Numbered from the stretch's first letter, positions 27,887-36,810 are shown. The stretch is 64,000 bases of DNA from CAZKAP01 sp964552195 (GCA_964552195.1 CAZKFM010000002.1:434001-498000); one strand, 5' to 3'. Translations and numbers: made by a program. The notes: generated by a model not told the origin, from the sequence alone.

Positions 27887-30079
27887 TCAGATATTCAACC
27901 AGTAGGTAATCTTGAGGTTGATGGAGCGATTCCTCGGTGCCCAGGGCGTGAGAAAGTAATTGTCGTTGTAGACAAGAAACAGGTCTGACAGCGGTGCGAA
28001 ACGCCACTGCAGCCTGCTGTTCACTCCTATATCGTTTCGTTGGTTGCTGTATTGTACCAGGGTAGACCAGAATACGTTTTTGCTAAAGGTAAGATCGAAG
28101 CGAGGACTCACCAAAATTATGGTAGCCGATCCGTAGGGGGCGGGCATATCCAGGCGGTCGATATTGGTTCTCAGGGAGAGGTTGGCCTTGGGCTGAAGCC
28201 GAAGATCTACCCGGCCTTCGAAGGAATACCGGCGGCCCACGAAGAATTTACCGGCAGAAGCCTCGGCTCTCCAGTTCAGGTTCTTCCTTCGGTCCGATTC
28301 GAACCGCAGGAAGCCCGAGGTAAAATCATAGGAGGTTTCGGCAGGTAAGGAGGCGACATCGTCCTTTCCCGATGGGTTAAATTCGTCAAACAGGAGTACA
28401 AAACGATTTTGTACCCCGAATTCGAATTGCTCCAGACTGTTCCATTCGAATCGGTAGCTACCGCTGTAATTCCGGTCCGTATTGCGCATCTCCTCACTGG
28501 GTTGAAAGGTGTGTACGGTGAACAGGTCGAAACCGTGGTTGTTGATCTTCTTCCCCGATTCGGGCCAGAACCTGCGATTGAAGCCACCGGCCCATTTGTT
28601 AATGTCTGTTCTCCGGACAAAACCCAGGTCGGACTGAAACTCCTCGTCTATATAGACCCAATCCACGAACCCCCCGTATTTCCGGGTATTTACCTCCAGA
28701 AAAGAGCCTAGCGAATAGGTTCCCTCACTGCTTCCAGGAGACCAGGATTTGTGAGCGTAGGCCTTCCCGCTAAACACGTTGTTGGCCGATGCCAGATTGA
28801 AGTCAATACCTGCTACCCGATTGTACGGGCTGGTTTCCGTATTGAGTTCGTTGTCTCCTGTGGTCTGACGGTTCAGGAAGAAGGCGGAAATGTTCGACCT
28901 GTCGAAGACCTTCTGCTGCAAACTGAGCATGGTGCTGTTCTGGCCCGGAATCCCATTGGCAGCATCTTCTTCGGTCTGTATGCTGAAGGCTCCTATTCTT
29001 AAATCGGAGTTGAGTTTTCCGCTCAGGCGTGCCCCGAAAAGAATGGGGTTTTCTATCGTATTTCCAGCGGTATCACTGGCGATTCCAATTCTTCTGGAAA
29101 AAAATGGATTGGCGTCCCGCCCCCCTCCAAAACTACCGAAGAGATCGTTGTTGTCGATGAAAAACTGCCTCCTTTCCGGTAGGCCGATTTCGAAACGGGT
29201 GAGATTGGTGATGAAGTTGTCCACTTCTACTTGCGAAAAATCGGGATTGACGGTCAGATCCAGATTCAGGCTGTTACCAAACACAAATTTGGCATCTCCC
29301 CCGTATTTCCATGTGGTTTCACGGGTATTTCCCTCGAAATCCGATGCGTTGATACCAGCCACATAGGGTATAAAGGCTAAGGGTGACCGGGATTTTCCCA
29401 AAGGCTGTTCGAACTTCATCACCCCCATATAAGCGAGACCGGCTATGCTTTGGTTTTGGGGGATACGTTCCCATACACTGTTCTCATTGCTCTGAAAATC
29501 GAAGCGGAAGGCGTTAAACCGCCATTGGGTTTCCCCTTCGCGGTACCGGAAAGAGGCCAGTGGTATGGCCAGTTCGGCGGTATAGTAGCCGTCATAGATC
29601 CGGCTCTCGCCCCTCCATTTCACGTCCCAGGAGATGGTGAATCCCCTATTACCCCCACCATTGGTGAGCAGGGCTTCCCTGCGAACCCCGTAGGGCGTGA
29701 GACCGAAGAGGAAGCCATTGGTTCCATCGTTGAAGGTATCGAACATCAGGCTGATGTTGTCACCCTCACCTGCACTGTAGTCCCTGCGTAAAGTCGGAAT
29801 CACGTAATCATTTCCCTGTGCTTCCTGACGGATGCCGACATACAGGAAGGTGCCGTCCGTGAGAAACCTGATTTCGGTAGTATTAATAGAAGGAACGGAA
29901 TCCAGGGGGAAGTACTGCACAAAGTCCCCTGCAGCAGGAGCTTCAGACCATACACTCTCGTCCAGCACACCGTCTATGCTGGGCGCCTGTGTAATCGACT
30001 TGACCAAAACTTCCTTTTGAGCGCGCAGGCTGACAGTGATCAGCAGCAATACGGGCAGGAGAAGTCGATAACAGGGCAT
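27887..30079 (-). CDS. DUF5916 outer-membrane protein with N-terminal CBM9-like domain
   Basis: About 730 residues from ATG 30079. After a signal peptide (LLLPVLLLITVSLRAQ) comes a carbohydrate-binding family 9-like domain (about residues 30-190: PSIDGVLDESVWSEAP, then FLYVGIRQEAQGND), followed by DUF5916 (about 210 to the end), rich in alternating beta strands and ending in a C-terminal barrel strand. The start is chosen because a -7 box on this strand (30098-30105) overlaps the upstream ATG at 30100, so that one would not be transcribed. Likely a surface or outer-membrane protein; ligand unknown. Confidence 0.87.
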   Translation of the reverse strand: MPCYRLLLPVLLLITVSLRAQKEVLVKSITQAPSIDGVLDESVWSEAPAAGDFVQYFPLDSVPSINTTEIRFLTDGTFLYVGIRQEAQGNDYVIPTLRRDYSAGEGDNISLMFDTFNDGTNGFLFGLTPYGVRREALLTNGGGNRGFTISWDVKWRGESRIYDGYYTAELAIPLASFRYREGETQWRFNAFRFDFQSNENSVWERIPQNQSIAGLAYMGVMKFEQPLGKSRSPLAFIPYVAGINASDFEGNTRETTWKYGGDAKFVFGNSLNLDLTVNPDFSQVEVDNFITNLTRFEIGLPERRQFFIDNNDLFGSFGGGRDANPFFSRRIGIASDTAGNTIENPILFGARLSGKLNSDLRIGAFSIQTEEDAANGIPGQNSTMLSLQQKVFDRSNISAFFLNRQTTGDNELNTETSPYNRVAGIDFNLASANNVFSGKAYAHKSWSPGSSEGTYSLGSFLEVNTRKYGGFVDWVYIDEEFQSDLGFVRRTDINKWAGGFNRRFWPESGKKINNHGFDLFTVHTFQPSEEMRNTDRNYSGSYRFEWNSLEQFEFGVQNRFVLLFDEFNPSGKDDVASLPAETSYDFTSGFLRFESDRRKNLNWRAEASAGKFFVGRRYSFEGRVDLRLQPKANLSLRTNIDRLDMPAPYGSATIILVSPRFDLTFSKNVFWSTLVQYSNQRNDIGVNSRLQWRFAPLSDLFLVYNDNYFLTPWAPRNRSINLKITYWLNI

Positions 30080-30097
30080 GGGACGAATTTCGGATTG

Positions 30098-30105
30098 CAA
30101 AAATA
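30098..30105 (-). promoter_or_regulatory. -7 box for the DUF5916 gene
   Basis: Minus strand TATTTTTG, matching the Bacteroidota TAnnTTTG element. The predicted start of transcription is about 30093, giving a short leader to ATG 30079. No convincing -33 TTG is seen upstream. Confidence 0.45.
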
Positions 30106-30159
30106 ACGATTGAAAACGCCATTCCTTGTGCCGTTCGTCCGCTTAAAATGGCAGTTTGC

Positions 30160-31116
30160 CTAGTGATTCCCTTCGTTCTGAACCACAAAGGAATGAATGG
30201 ATTTCACTAGTGTTACGGAGAGCGGATAAGCTGGATCCCAGTATGAGGCCAGGTTGTAGGCATCTTCTTCTATGGTCTTCATCACGTGATTCATATCAGG
30301 TATAATAGCCAGTTCGCTGTCAGGAAAGGCTTCATTGAGTTCTTGTGCCTCAGCGGCGGGTATCTGCAAATCCTTTCCGCCTCCTATGACCAGTACAGGT
30401 TTTTCAATGGCCCTGGCGGCTTCCAGCGGATCGTAGGCCATCCACTCGGACAACATGCTGAGCTGAATGCGTTGGGAGGCCTCCAGGGCAGAATCCAGAG
30501 GCTTTCGTGCCATGTCTATCATATTTCGGATCAGCGAGCAATTCAGGCTGTCCTGGGCACAGGCCTGTCGAATCATAGTGCGCTCTATCCGCTTCGAGGT
30601 ACCGGATACACAGATGATTCCAGTTACTTTAGTATCCGGACTCAGGGTAACAAGTAATCCGCCCTGACTGTGTCCGAGCAGGTAAAGGGAGCCCACACGG
30701 GCATCCTTGCTAAAATGCGATACGATGGTGTCGATATCGCTAACCAAATGACCGAAACGAAAACCGAGCAATTGCTCGGCTGTTTTGAGCCGCGTGGTCC
30801 TCTTGTCGTACCGGACAACGCCTATGCCTCTTGAGACCAGGGAATCCGCGAGTATCTTAAAGTAGTCTGCCCGAACCTGTGGTGCATTTCCATCCCGATC
30901 CAAAGGGCCCGAACCATGAACGAATACCACCACCGGCGCCGGATCTGGGCTGGCCGGAAGCTGAAGTACTCCGTGCAGGGTCTCGCCGGCATCGGCCGGT
31001 ATAGCCCACTCATACGTATATCCTTCTGTCTGGGGTTTACGCGGGGGTTCCTGACTGTACAGAGCAGGAAACGACACGAGTATAAGGGCTGTCGTAAGGA
31101 AACGGGCAGTATTCAT
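30160..31116 (-). CDS. Alpha/beta hydrolase, exported
   Basis: 318 residues. Signal peptide at residues 1-21 (ending ALYSQ). Oxyanion segment VVVFVHGSGPLDRDG, nucleophile elbow GHSQGG, acid in GGGKDLQIP and catalytic His in DMNHVMK complete the Ser-Asp-His triad. The sequence resembles bacterial serine aminopeptidase S33-type or esterase-like hydrolases acting in the periplasm; substrate unknown. It is the upstream gene of a - strand run with DUF5916 and DUF819. Confidence 0.87.
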   Translation of the reverse strand: MNTARFLTTALILVSFPALYSQEPPRKPQTEGYTYEWAIPADAGETLHGVLQLPASPDPAPVVVFVHGSGPLDRDGNAPQVRADYFKILADSLVSRGIGVVRYDKRTTRLKTAEQLLGFRFGHLVSDIDTIVSHFSKDARVGSLYLLGHSQGGLLVTLSPDTKVTGIICVSGTSKRIERTMIRQACAQDSLNCSLIRNMIDMARKPLDSALEASQRIQLSMLSEWMAYDPLEAARAIEKPVLVIGGGKDLQIPAAEAQELNEAFPDSELAIIPDMNHVMKTIEEDAYNLASYWDPAYPLSVTLVKSIHSFVVQNEGNH

Positions 31117-31169
31117 AATTGAAGTTTTGGCGAACCCATGTAGATCATTCCGAAGGTCTGCAGGTAAAA

Positions 31170-32015
31170 CTAGGAGCTCGCATCCACTATAGGAGTTGCA
31201 TCCCGGTCTGAACAGAGGACCACCATGAGATTGCTGACCATCTGTGCCTTTTGAGATTCGTCCAGTTTTACTACATCCTTTTTGCTAAGGTCTTCCAGGG
31301 CCATCTCGACCATGCTCACAGCCCCTTCGACTATCTTATGTCGGGCAGCGACAATGGCCGTCGCCTGCTGTCGTTTCAGCATAGCATTCGCAATTTCCTG
31401 CGCGTAAGCGAGGTATCCGATTCGCGCCTCCAGGACTTCAATTCCCGCCATGGACAGCCGCTCCTGCACTTCCTTTTCCAGGGCTTCACTGACTTCGTTT
31501 ACGCTCGAACGCAAGGTGATTTCTTCGTCCATTCCCTCATCGGCGAAATTGTCGTATGGGTACATACTCGCCAGTTTTCGAACGGCAGCATCGGTCTGTA
31601 CCCGCACAAAATTGCGGTAGTCGTCCACGTCGAACGCCGCCTTATAGGTATCGGTCACGCGCCACACTAATATCGTTGAAATCATCACGGGGTTGCCCAA
31701 TTTATCATTGACTTTAAGTCGTTCACTGTCAAAATTGGAAGCACGCAGGGAAATCTTCTTTTTGGAGTACAGGGGATTCACCCAGAAGAGTCCGTTTTTC
31801 TTCACGGTTCCCTTGTACTTACCGAATAGCAGGAGAACTCGAGAACTGTTAGGGTTAACGAGGATGATTCCCGGCAGGCAGAAGAAACCCAGTACGATGA
31901 CAGCGATATAGGCAGGATTCTCGTACCATATGGTCGCCACACCTCCCCCGAAGATCATGACGAGGATTATGAATAGCATGAAGTAGCCACTGGCAGGTCG
32001 TTTAGTCTTTTCCAT
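31170..32015 (-). CDS. SPFH/band-7 family membrane protein
   Basis: 281 residues. Two N-terminal hydrophobic segments (about residues 11-28 and 32-52) are followed by the SPFH domain (about 57-225), with the start VNPNSSRVLLLFGKYKGTV, and a helical tail (QEIANAMLKRQQATAIVAAR) suited to oligomerisation. Stomatin-like proteins scaffold membrane microdomains and often associate with membrane proteases, but no NfeD-like partner gene is next to it. Divergent from the S1/P1 nuclease gene. Confidence 0.9.
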   Translation of the reverse strand: MEKTKRPASGYFMLFIILVMIFGGGVATIWYENPAYIAVIVLGFFCLPGIILVNPNSSRVLLLFGKYKGTVKKNGLFWVNPLYSKKKISLRASNFDSERLKVNDKLGNPVMISTILVWRVTDTYKAAFDVDDYRNFVRVQTDAAVRKLASMYPYDNFADEGMDEEITLRSSVNEVSEALEKEVQERLSMAGIEVLEARIGYLAYAQEIANAMLKRQQATAIVAARHKIVEGAVSMVEMALEDLSKKDVVKLDESQKAQMVSNLMVVLCSDRDATPIVDASS

Positions 32016-32125
32016 GACGAAGTTTTATCAAGTATTAAATTACGTTCTTTCCACGACAGGGCAAGGGAGAAGTGAACTTAAGATTAAGAATGGCACTCGG
32101 CGGTTCCCAGTGCCCCGTGAATGCC

Positions 32126-32133
32126 TAATTTTG
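32126..32133 (+). promoter_or_regulatory. -7 box for the S1/P1 nuclease gene
   Basis: TAATTTTG, 19 nt before ATG 32153, matches TAnnTTTG. The upstream -33 region has no clear TTG, only TTC near 32103. An inverted repeat ggcact/agtgcc (32092-32114) lies just upstream. Confidence 0.4.
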
Positions 32134-32152
32134 CCCGCGTAATATCAGTAGT

Positions 32153-32995
32153 ATGAAGGGGCTTTTTGTTACGTTTTTTGCCGTGAATATCGCACTGCTC
32201 TGGGCAGGGCCGACCTGGGCGGGGTATATGCCGGGCATGGATTTCCGTGCCAATTTGGAGGTAGCTATAGCTGAAGACTGGGGCCAAACCGGCCATCGGA
32301 TTACCGGTGCCATAGCCGAACGCTATCTGAGCCGCAAGGCACGCAAGCGGGTTTCGCAACTGCTTGGCGGTCAAAGTCTGGCTCAGGCCAGTACGTATGC
32401 AGACGAAATTAAGTCGGATCGTTCGTTTTCCCGTTACTCCAACTGGCATTATGTGAATTATCCCCTGGACAGTACCTATGCGCTTAGCGAGAAAAGTGAA
32501 TACGGAGACATCGTTAGGGGATCCGAGTACTGCATTTCCGTGCTGAGGAATCCCGGAAGTACACGGGAGGAAAAGGAATTTCACCTGAAACTCCTGGTAC
32601 ACTTCATCGGGGATCTTCATCAGCCCATGCACGCTGGCCGATCCGAAGACCGTGGAGGCAATGATATCCAGGTTCGTTGGTTCAACAGAGGTTCCAATCT
32701 GCACCGGGTATGGGATTCCGATATGATCGAATCCTACGGTATGTCGTTCAGCGAGCTGGCCGAAGAGCTACTTCGCACGAGTACTCGACAACAAAGAGAA
32801 GCAGCGATGGCCGGTTCCATCGTGGATTGGGTAGAGGAATCGCATGTCCTGGCCAAGAAGGTGTACGCATCCGTGGAAAAAGGTGAAAAATTGTCTTACC
32901 GCTACAGTTACGATTACAAAGAAGTGATGTTCGAACGACTCAGGCTTGCGGGTTGGCGATTGGCTTATGTCCTTAACGAGGTTTTCGACAATTAG
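32153..32995 (+). CDS. S1/P1 nuclease family protein, exported
   Basis: 280 residues. Zinc-dependent single-strand nuclease/3'-nucleotidase family. The trinuclear zinc ligands are visible in order: W43 and H48 in EDWGQTGHRI, Asp in STYADEI, His in NWHYVNYP, HFIGDLHQPMH, and HRVWDSD. Signal peptide at about residues 1-23. In this family the zinc-binding Trp is normally the first residue after signal cleavage; here about 20 residues separate the predicted site from W43, so a second processing step or a different cleavage site is implied. It may supply phosphate or nucleosides from external nucleic acid. Confidence 0.9.
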   Translation: MKGLFVTFFAVNIALLWAGPTWAGYMPGMDFRANLEVAIAEDWGQTGHRITGAIAERYLSRKARKRVSQLLGGQSLAQASTYADEIKSDRSFSRYSNWHYVNYPLDSTYALSEKSEYGDIVRGSEYCISVLRNPGSTREEKEFHLKLLVHFIGDLHQPMHAGRSEDRGGNDIQVRWFNRGSNLHRVWDSDMIESYGMSFSELAEELLRTSTRQQREAAMAGSIVDWVEESHVLAKKVYASVEKGEKLSYRYSYDYKEVMFERLRLAGWRLAYVLNEVFDN

Positions 32996-33002
32996 ACCGA
33001 GG

Positions 33003-33293
33003 TTACCGCTTGCTGATTTTGTTGTTGCTAATAGTCCGTTGCCGGGTGCAACGAAAGCGATCGATACCCTGTCTGCGCAGCTGACGGTGCTTGGTGGCCC
33101 TTCCCTGAACACGTGCTCTCCATCGGCGAAAGCTCGAGGGTTTGAGTTCCCTTCGCATCAAAGAAATGGTGTCCTGTTCGCTCAGTCCGAACTGATAGGT
33201 TATGGCTTCGAAAGGAGTCCTGTCCTCCCAGGCCATTTCAATGATCCGGTCGATCTCCTGTTCGTTCAGATCCGATCGTATATCTTCTTTCAT
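33003..33293 (-). CDS. TIGR03643 (DUF2805) family protein
   Basis: 96 residues, basic, soluble. It begins MKEDIRSDLNEQEIDRIIEMAWEDRTPFEAI (positions 33203-33293), with QFGLSEQDTISLMRRELKPS resembling a helix-turn-helix, then an Arg-rich tail (RWRARVQGRATKHRQ). The family is recognised but its role is unknown; a DNA- or RNA-binding role fits the charge. It converges with the S1/P1 gene (7 nt) and diverges from the TlpA-like gene. Confidence 0.85.
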   Translation of the reverse strand: MKEDIRSDLNEQEIDRIIEMAWEDRTPFEAITYQFGLSEQDTISLMRRELKPSSFRRWRARVQGRATKHRQLRRQGIDRFRCTRQRTISNNKISKR

Positions 33294-33386
33294 AGCTTCT
33301 CGGGTATCCGCTGAAATACCTTACGATCTATCGTGAAATTGTAAGCCACAGCGTATTTTCGAGACCGTAAAGATCATCAATTTTGT

Positions 33387-34064
33387 ATGGATTCTAAAAT
33401 ACTCCGGAGAGGATGGCGCATACTGGGCAGTAATACAGCGTTGCTTCTGGCTTTCTTCGCTCTGGGTTACATTATGCTCGTTCGGATGAATACCCTGACC
33501 CCGGGAGGCAACATTCCGTCAGTTTCGCTGGTGGATACCGAAGGGCGTTTGGCGGAGGTAACCGATTTCCCCGGGAAGTGGGTCCTGGTGGATTTTTGGT
33601 TCCAGGGCTGCGCGCCATGTCTGGCCGAAATGCGTCAGTTTCCTAGGCTCCTGGAAAAGTACGGCGACCGCCTGGTGATCCTGAGTGTCAGTATCGATCC
33701 CGAGTCGCGTACCAGGGAGTTACTTGCCTCTCGCCCTGGTCCCTGGGGGTTCCTCCGGACAGATCTTCCCTCTTGGCGCTTCTATAACGATAAACGTCTG
33801 GTCAACGCTCTGGGCGTTAGGCAATATCCTACCTATGTACTCATCGATCCCGAGGGTAACTGGGTAGCCTCACCGCAAAGCGGTGTACTGGGGGTTCAAT
33901 CGAGGCTGGGAGGGTTGCCCGACCCCGTACTGGCGGTTACCCTAATCTGGGATAAACTCCATCTGATCCTGGGCAAGTGGTTTTTACCTCTGCTCGTCGC
34001 TTATGGGACATATGAGGCCTACGGATACTATCGCAGGAGGAAGAAAATCATGGGTTCTGGCTGA
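33387..34064 (+). CDS. TlpA-like thiol-disulfide oxidoreductase, membrane-anchored
   Basis: 225 residues. One N-terminal membrane helix (about 12-33), a thioredoxin domain (about 40-165) with active site WFQGCAPCLAEM (C75, C78), cis-Pro in GVRQYPTYVLIDPEG, and a C-terminal hydrophobic helix (about 190-212, KWFLPLLVAYGTYEAYG). It should face the periplasm and reduce or isomerise disulfides. The C-terminal helix is not usual for TlpA. Single gene, convergent with alkB. Confidence 0.87.
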   Translation: MDSKILRRGWRILGSNTALLLAFFALGYIMLVRMNTLTPGGNIPSVSLVDTEGRLAEVTDFPGKWVLVDFWFQGCAPCLAEMRQFPRLLEKYGDRLVILSVSIDPESRTRELLASRPGPWGFLRTDLPSWRFYNDKRLVNALGVRQYPTYVLIDPEGNWVASPQSGVLGVQSRLGGLPDPVLAVTLIWDKLHLILGKWFLPLLVAYGTYEAYGYYRRRKKIMGSG

Positions 34065-34099
34065 GAAAGAGGCGCTCATGTTTTTCGACCTTGCTTTCC

Positions 34100-34705
34100 C
34101 TAAAGGGGGTAAAACTGCCTGAATGTGAGGTTGATTCTTGGGCCGAGGATTCTGTGGGTCTTGGGGATCTGGTGTTGCCAGAACCGCTGCATGGGTGGAT
34201 ACATCAGCAACAGGCTGCCCCCTTCGAGCAAAATCTTATACGTATCGCTGCGATTCTTTTTCGGGCGTAACTGAAAATAACGCTCACTCCCCAGGCTCAC
34301 GCTGGCTATGGCCGGGTCGGGGCCCAGTTCTTTTTCGTCGTCGCTGTGCCAGCCGTTACTGTCGTTACCATCCCTGTACAAATTGGCCAGACAAAGGTTA
34401 AGGTTCCAACCGAATTCGAAATTGATTCGATGGCGTAACCGATCGAGCGCAGGGGTGAATGGGACAGAATCCATGGGTATGCCGGAATAGGTATAATGGG
34501 TGCCGGCATCTCCCAACAGACAGGTCAGTCGGGGCTGCGCATACTGCTTCCCGAATACTTGAATGGTGTCCTGGCGCCAGGAGAGGGATTCCATGCAGTC
34601 CCTGTAGAGTTCCGACTGTTCATCGGGATCAATAAAGCCGGGATCGTACCATATTTTACCAAGGTCGAGAACGATTTCGCCCCTGTCCGGTCTTAATTCT
34701 TTCAC
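34100..34705 (-). CDS. AlkB-type 2-oxoglutarate/Fe(II) dioxygenase
   Basis: 201 residues. Oxidatively removes alkyl lesions from nucleic-acid bases. Iron ligands are H120 and D122 (GWHSDDE) and H178 (WQHQIPK); 2-oxoglutarate-binding N108 (NLYRDGN) and R190/R196 (RINLTFRQF) are present, as is substrate-lid PRLTCLLGD. It starts with GTG at 34705, overlapping the stop of the upstream AraC gene as GTGA, so translation is coupled. It is closer to eukaryotic ALKBH2/3-like bacterial forms than to E. coli AlkB. Confidence 0.88.
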   Translation of the reverse strand: MKELRPDRGEIVLDLGKIWYDPGFIDPDEQSELYRDCMESLSWRQDTIQVFGKQYAQPRLTCLLGDAGTHYTYSGIPMDSVPFTPALDRLRHRINFEFGWNLNLCLANLYRDGNDSNGWHSDDEKELGPDPAIASVSLGSERYFQLRPKKNRSDTYKILLEGGSLLLMYPPMQRFWQHQIPKTHRILGPRINLTFRQFYPL

Positions 34706-35574
34706 GTCTGCAGTATGTTCTTGTGCTGGTAGCGATACTCAGAAGGGTTCTGTCCGGTATACCCCTTGAATAGTTTATTGAAATGCGAGAAGTTGTTGAA
34801 ACCGCTTTCGTAGCAAACCTCCGTAATGCTAATGGGCTGTTCGGCCAGGAGCCGGGAAGCGTGTACCAGCCTATACTCGTTGACGAATTGTACGAAAGTT
34901 TTGTTGGTAACCTTTTTGAAGTATCGGCAGAAGGCGGTCTTGGTCATGCTAACCTGGTCGGCTATCTCGTCCAGGGATATCTGTTCCTTGAAATGATTTC
35001 TCACATAATCGAATATGATATTGACCCGGTCATTGTCCTTGACTTCGGCATGAAGAGCGTATCCTTCGCCATTGAGTACACGGAAGTCGGTCGCCTTGCT
35101 CAATTTATCCAATACGCGAAGCAGGGTAATGAACCGGTCGAACTCGCCCTGTGCTTCCATTTTTTCCATCAGGGCCCCGATCTCTACCTGGCTTTGAGGT
35201 CCAAACGCAAGGCCTCCCGAGGCCATCTTAAACAGGTTCCTTACCGCTGCCATCTCGGGTTTATTCAGGAAATCATCTCCCATGAAATCCGACTTCAGCT
35301 GAATAATGGTCTCCCGTTTACTACCCGAGGTGCCGTCGCTGAAACCGCAGTGAGGCAGGTTGGAGCCAATCAGGATCAGATCTCCACCGGTATAATACGA
35401 AATGTGACTGCCGATCTGTCTTTTGCCCGAACCTCCATTGATATATACCAGTTCAATTTCCGGATGATAGTGCCAGCCTCTGGTGGTGGCGAACTGTTCC
35501 TTGTGGTAGGACTGGTAATAGAAGGAGGTTCCGAAGCCGGTAGTGATGACTTCATAAGCGGCTTTCTGATGCAT
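34702..35574 (-). CDS. AraC family transcriptional regulator with cupin sensor domain
   Basis: 290 residues. N-terminal cupin (about 25-110: WHYHPEIELVYINGGSGKRQI, positions 35414-35478) typical of AraC ligand-binding domains, then a C-terminal double helix-turn-helix (about 190-288: ISLDEIADQVSMTKTAFCRY, then ITEVCYESGFNNFSHFNKLF). It is not an Ada-type methyl acceptor: no Ada Cys domain. Coupled to alkB by a GTGA overlap and divergent from two paralogous exported genes, with a 10-bp inverted repeat between. Its targets are not known. Confidence 0.9.
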   Translation of the reverse strand: MHQKAAYEVITTGFGTSFYYQSYHKEQFATTRGWHYHPEIELVYINGGSGKRQIGSHISYYTGGDLILIGSNLPHCGFSDGTSGSKRETIIQLKSDFMGDDFLNKPEMAAVRNLFKMASGGLAFGPQSQVEIGALMEKMEAQGEFDRFITLLRVLDKLSKATDFRVLNGEGYALHAEVKDNDRVNIIFDYVRNHFKEQISLDEIADQVSMTKTAFCRYFKKVTNKTFVQFVNEYRLVHASRLLAEQPISITEVCYESGFNNFSHFNKLFKGYTGQNPSEYRYQHKNILQT

Positions 35575-35633
35575 AGCTGAGATTGATGAACAGGATAAAA
35601 TTACCTACATCCCCTTGCCCGGTTCTGTGCTAA

Positions 35634-35694
35634 ATTACCCAAATAATGTTCAATATTGCTTTTAAGGTTTAATTAACAGTGTAGTTTGGGTAAT
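35634..35694. promoter_or_regulatory. Inverted repeat between araC-like and exported protein genes
   Basis: attacccaaa (35634-35643) is the exact reverse complement of tttgggtaat (35685-35694); each arm is followed or preceded by a similar aatRttcaa block (35644-35652 and 35692-35700). The spacing is five helical turns, a pattern suited to a dimeric regulator such as the divergent AraC protein. Function inferred. Confidence 0.4.
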
Positions 35695-35745
35695 ATTCAA
35701 CACAAATTGGACAATAACGTGGATAGTCAGGAGCTGTGCCCCTAG

Positions 35746-35753
35746 TAATTTTG
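35746..35753 (+). promoter_or_regulatory. -7 box for first exported paralogue
   Basis: TAATTTTG matches TAnnTTTG; start of transcription about 35758, leaving a leader of about 34 nt. No TTG sits at the normal -33 spacing, which fits a promoter needing an activator. Confidence 0.45.
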
Positions 35754-35791
35754 GGCATCAATCATTTAGTAACATCAAAAAACGAACAGTA

Positions 35792-36172
35792 ATGAAAAAT
35801 GTATTCAAAACAGCAGCAATGGTAGCCCTGTTCCTGTCTATGGTCCCCGTAAGTGCGAGTGGTCCCGACAAAAGAGGGGGGAACATCGAAGTAGCCCGTC
35901 CCGGCGTTTTTGCCTCTTTTACTGATTTTTCTCAGGACCCCGTATTCAAGCGTAAGGGAAGTAAAGTCATGATGAACATGCTGAACCTGGACGAGAAGGC
36001 GGTTGTTATTCGGGTCTTCAACGGCGACGGTCGCGTAGTTTTCGAGGAAAAAGTTACCGGAGAAGCTGTTATCCAGAAGGTATTCAACTTCACCGATGCA
36101 TTCAGTGGAGATTACCGCATCGAAATCCTGGACGACAAGAAAAAGTTTGAGGAGACCATTATCGTAGAATAG
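35792..36172 (+). CDS. Small exported protein, paralogue 1
   Basis: 126 residues. Signal peptide (about 1-23, AAMVALFLSMVPVSA), then a small beta-rich domain: ARPGVFASF, DPVFKRKGSKV, NMLNLDEKAVVIRVFNGDG, VVFEEK, YRIEILDD and FEETIIVE. The pattern resembles short periplasmic beta-sandwich proteins of this phylum, but I do not recognise a named family. It is the tandem paralogue of the next gene and shares its leader (atcaatcat ... aaaaaacgaacag). It has its own promoter box and terminator, so it is a single-gene unit, possibly under the divergent AraC regulator. Confidence 0.8.
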   Translation: MKNVFKTAAMVALFLSMVPVSASGPDKRGGNIEVARPGVFASFTDFSQDPVFKRKGSKVMMNMLNLDEKAVVIRVFNGDGRVVFEEKVTGEAVIQKVFNFTDAFSGDYRIEILDDKKKFEETIIVE

Positions 36173-36202
36173 GTGCGATACTCATTGTAGTTTAGTTAGT
36201 AA

Positions 36203-36228
36203 GCCCCGGGAGAGATTCCGGGGTTTTT
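36203..36228 (+). terminator. Terminator of exported paralogue 1
   Basis: ccccgg (36203-36208) pairs with ccgggg (36217-36222) across an 8-nt loop, followed by six T. Clear intrinsic terminator 31 nt after the stop. Confidence 0.85.
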
Positions 36229-36429
36229 TGTTTTGAGATTCCTGTGAACTCACAGTTTCGCAAGGGCTAACTGCATTGTTGCGGGACCAGAGGATATATT
36301 CTAAAGGTCCTGTTAAATTCCAATGGGCAATGTAACAGTAAGCCCCATATTCCGGTCTATGTTGGTGTAAGGCGGTTCGAAACCGACCATCAATCATCAA
36401 TCATCATCATCAATTAAAAAACGAACAGC

Positions 36430-36810
36430 ATGAAAAAAATGACCCGTACCGCGGCCGTAGTAGCCGCATTAGTCGCAACCACTGCCAGCTGGGCAGCGGA
36501 CCCTGTAAAGAAAACCGCAGTTATCGAAACGGCCAGGCCGGGTGTTTTCGTTTCCATGGATCGCATTTCTGAGGACCCTGTTTTTAAAAGGGTAGGAGAT
36601 AAGGTCCAGCTCAACATGCTCAATCTGGATCAAAAGGCAGTTATCATTCGTCTGATCAATTCAGAAGGGGAAGTGGTCTTCGAAGAAAAAATCAGCCGAG
36701 AGTCTGTGGTTTCCAAGAGTTTTAATTTCGAATATGCCTTTAGAGGGCAATACACCATACGCATACTGGACGACCGGAAGACCTTCGAGGAGGTTGTGAC
36801 CGTTGAATAA
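36430..36810 (+). CDS. Small exported protein, paralogue 2
   Basis: 126 residues, the same length as its neighbour and about half identical by eye, with the same motif order: ARPGVFVSM, DPVFKRVGDKV, NMLNLDQKAVIIRLINSEG, VVFEEK, YTIRILDD, FEEVVTVE. Signal peptide about 1-22 (ending ATTASWA). The 257-nt spacer before it contains the first gene's terminator and a weak box (TATGTTGG near 36359), so it is likely transcribed separately. Tandem duplication with an independent promoter suggests different conditions of use. Function unknown. Confidence 0.8.
   Translation: MKKMTRTAAVVAALVATTASWAADPVKKTAVIETARPGVFVSMDRISEDPVFKRVGDKVQLNMLNLDQKAVIIRLINSEGEVVFEEKISRESVVSKSFNFEYAFRGQYTIRILDDRKTFEEVVTVE

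Noticed and set aside
34900..35574. AraC gene as Ada homologue
   Set aside because: No N-terminal methyl-acceptor Cys domain and no methyltransferase PCHRV motif; only the DNA-binding family is shared.
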